From: Citrus sinensis
Lineage: Eukaryota; Streptophyta; Magnoliopsida; Sapindales; Rutaceae
Length of the DNA: 64,000 nt
Reading direction: 5' to 3'
Assembly: GCF_022201045.2 (NCBI RefSeq)
Contig: NC_068558.1
Location: 41,745,501 to 41,809,500 of the forward strand
The notes under the pieces were generated by a model. The model was not told the origin of the DNA. It did no database searches and saw only the letters and a program-made list of their open reading frames with translations. Positions 61,901 to 64,000 of this stretch are shown here, one piece after another. The translations under genes and the position numbers were made by a program. Position 1 is the first letter of the stretch; the number at the start of each line of letters is the position of its first letter.

Positions 61901-62075
61901 ACATCCATGCAATTTTAGCAAAATTAACACAAAAACCCAACCACTGCTTAACAACCCCGCAGGAGATCATCACAAGCCACATTTCATGCTATTAAAAACA
62001 GCACTCTAGTAAAATCTTCGCACTGGACAAGGCAAGCATTTAGCTAAACGCAGAAAAGAACCACTGTCTATGCCT
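58941..62075. other. Intergenic, with MITE-like repeat remnants
   Basis: AT-rich DNA. Between about 59.14 and 60.15 kb a motif of the form GTTTGTT with CTGAA and GGATCTGAA recurs in both orientations, as in degenerate MITEs, but no clean TIR or target duplication was found. GGTTCGAAGCC near 60.27 kb resembles a pol III B box without a partner A box. Near 61.33 and 61.51 kb a segment of about 18 bp (CAAAAATGAACCTAGAC) occurs twice. No gene was seen. Confidence 0.45.
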
Positions 62076-63839
62076 TTAATAGCCGCCACCACCCCTTGAC
62101 CGGCCACCCGTCCTTCCGCGCCCACGCGCGTAACCTCTGCCCCCTCCACCTCTGCCTCTTTCATACCCGGTACCTGTCAGAAAAGCAATTGCTCAAGTAA
62201 TCAGCGAACAACTTAGCTGCACACAAGAAGAAACATTACTAATTGAAATCACGCAAATAATTGAATGACCATGGACATCACACAAATAATTCCACTGCTT
62301 CCACATAAAATAAGTTCTAATTGTACGATTACTTCCTCATGCAAAACCTTGTTTGACCTAATTAACATTACATAACATCATACCCCCCAAAAAAATAAAA
62401 GAAAAAAGGTATAAGATCAAGTGGGTTTCCTCCCCAAAGAAAAAAAAGAAAATGCAGGAAACTTACCACGATATCCCCATCCTCTGCCTCGCCCACCACC
62501 TCTGCCCCAGTTTGAATACCCATCATATTCTATCAGGAAAGAGAGATAAATAAGATAACTTAAAGGAGAAAAATAATGTTTCCTCAACAAACCTAAAATG
62601 GAATTTTGATAAACCGGGAAAGAAGTTTCTCAATTTCAGATCATGCAGTTTCATATTCATGACTTATGTACCTTGATAGTTTCCATATCCACCTCTGGCA
62701 TAACTTCGCCCTCTCCCTCTCCCTCTCCCTCTCCCACGACCCCGTCCACGGCCATATGATTCTAAAAATCAAATACCAGAAACATATTTAGATAAAACAA
62801 AGGTATTTGAAATCAGAACTGCAATTACCAACTTGTAGCTGATATTACCTTCATTGGCAGCATTGTATGCGTTGTTAACAGCAGTGTATGGAATGCGTCC
62901 TTGTCTAGGTGGTTGATTTTGCTGCTGCTGCTGCTGCTGATAGCGATACTGCAGCTTTGGTTGTTCAGCATTGTGCGGAGACTGGTACCTGTGATCATAA
63001 ATTGCAAGTCATACTAACAATGTGCCAATAAAAGGGGGGAAACATTTCAAGTAAGCCAAATAGAATAATTCCAATTAAAGAGAAACAGAAAATCGCAGCA
63101 CGACAATCGAAATGTAACAAGCACATTACTAGCACCACAGCTTCTATAGCATATTAAAAAAACAGGGCAAACGCTGTTACAGAATGCAGTGTGGATAGCA
63201 TACCAAGTAAAATATCATGTCTACCTCCCAATAAAAGCCACTTGTTCAATGATTTATAAACCATCCTCATAACCTTTGTTAAAGCGTAAAAGAACAATTA
63301 TTCCCAATAAAGTCAGCATCTAATTTACCTACATTCTTGACTACCAAATTTGACTTAGCAAGACAACATCGTTGATGTAGATAAACGAACCTACCCTGGA
63401 GAGTTCTTGTTTAGTTCTCTAGTCGAAAAGGTGATTGAAATCATTGAGACATGGCGAGTCATCTCCACACTGCATAGGACATAAATGATCAGGAGATACA
63501 TGATGGAATTCAAAATATAAGTGTATCTCTTATGATGGAAAATCAAACTCTGCAGACTTACGGTACAAGGCCCTCTTCAATGGGTTCCCATGTATCAGTT
63601 ATGCTAACAGAGCTGATGGCAGTATCTTGATGCAACTGAGGAATTCTTTTCTGTTCAATGATACAAATGGCTAATTGATTATAGATTGCCAGCAGACAGC
63701 TTGAGAGAGAGAGAGAAGAAATGGGGGAGAGGGTAAAAATATTGAAGTAGATACAGACCTTTATAATCTCAGCAATGGCTACCGTCTTGTTGATTGCTTG
63801 TCCCATTGCTTTCAAGACAATCTCTTTTGCATGCTTCTC
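62076..63839 (-). CDS. Alba-domain RNA/DNA-binding protein with RGG tail (5' part outside the window)
   Basis: Eight 3' exons are visible: 63839-63759, 63650-63562, 63469-63395, 62988-62849, 62761-62672, 62529-62467 and 62173-62076, with frame kept through all of them (seven are listed because the exons encoding the N-terminus, ending before EKHAKEIV, lie beyond the right edge). Seen: Alba core EKHAKEIVLKAMGQAINKTV, AIAEIIKKRIPQLHQDTAIS, DTWEPIEEGLVPVEMTRHVS and FSTRELNKNSPGYQ; then a seven-Gln run; then an RGG/GRG-rich tail (ESYGRGRGRG, NWGRGGGRGRGWG, SRGGGGY) to the stop. Plant Alba proteins of this long class bind RNA:DNA hybrids and mRNAs and join stress granules. Arabidopsis At3g07030 is a likely counterpart by gene order. 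Confidence 0.93.
62921..62939. repeat. Coding CAG/CAA repeat (poly-Gln) in the Alba gene
   Basis: Six GCT units on the plus strand correspond to CAG codons. They encode a seven-Gln run between the Alba domain and the RGG tail. It is a coding microsatellite that may differ in length among accessions. Confidence 0.9.
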
Positions 63840-64000
63840 CTAATTAAATATCATAAAAAGTAATTAACACTATGCAAAAGATGACAGTTTCTAATTAAAA
63901 GGAGAAGAAATCAATGACAATCTCACATCATAGAAAAAAAAAATGCAGGCCACAAAACTAATCTGTGGGCATGTATCGACACTCAATCTTTGTCATATAG

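Noticed and set aside
1-64000. LTR retrotransposons or viral insertions
   Set aside because: No paired long terminal repeats and no gag, pol or env-like frames were seen on either strand.

Overview
The window is nuclear DNA of a flowering plant, a eudicot and most likely a woody rosid (Citrus or similar is a guess). The evidence is AT-rich intergenic DNA, many short GT-AG introns, plant-only families (RLCK-VII kinase, plantacyanin, CLE peptide, SDI1-type TPR protein, a VAMP72 longin R-SNARE), an intron-containing elongator tRNA-Met, and CACTA, Mutator-like and hAT-like DNA transposons plus a tRNA-type SINE. I see no prokaryotic features, CRISPR arrays or LTR/viral elements. Exon models were built by hand from splice signals and reading-frame continuity; every complete model closes in frame.

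Layout. 1.2-2.9 kb (-): PBL/RLCK-VII protein kinase. 4.7-5.4 kb: long-inverted-repeat (foldback) element. 5.8-6.6 kb (-): plantacyanin with a miR408-like target site and a Leu at the axial copper-ligand position. 7.3-14.9 kb (-): 17-exon thioredoxin-like + NHL-repeat protein (EMB1974-like). 16.6-21.6 kb: CACTA element with matching TIRs and a 3-bp target duplication. 23.1-23.4 kb (-): CLE41/44-type TDIF peptide precursor. 23.4-29.8 kb: no convincing gene. 29.8-36.5 kb (-): 8-exon membrane-associated protein I do not recognise, with a GC-AG intron beside a 3 x 30 bp minisatellite and a Mutator-like MITE in another intron. 38.0-38.3 kb: SINE. 38.4 kb: tRNA-Met(CAT). 38.6-42.3 kb (+): nucleostemin-like GTPase NSN1. 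43.1-44.8 kb (-): chloroplast protein like At4g13200. 46.9-49.1 kb: second SINE copy, a TA microsatellite and a hAT-like element. 49.6-52.1 kb (+): VAMP72-type R-SNARE. 52.5-55.2 kb (-): pantothenate synthetase. 56.3-58.8 kb (-): SULFUR DEFICIENCY-INDUCED-type TPR protein with a UPE-box-like sulfur-response motif upstream. 62.1 kb to beyond the window edge (-): Alba RGG-box protein, 5' part missing.

These are independent housekeeping or signalling genes, not a pathway cluster. Their order is informative. From memory of Arabidopsis locus numbers, the set looks like the unreduced ancestor of two Arabidopsis segments: At3g07030-07070 (Alba, NSN1, EMB1974, kinase) and At4g13190-13200 (kinase, CLE44, chloroplast protein). 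PANC-SDI1 matches At5g48840-48850. No new biological system is obvious. The best leads are regulatory (the miR408 site and the sulfur-response box), a copper site lacking its usual axial ligand, the GC splice donor beside a minisatellite, and the unrecognised 517-residue protein.
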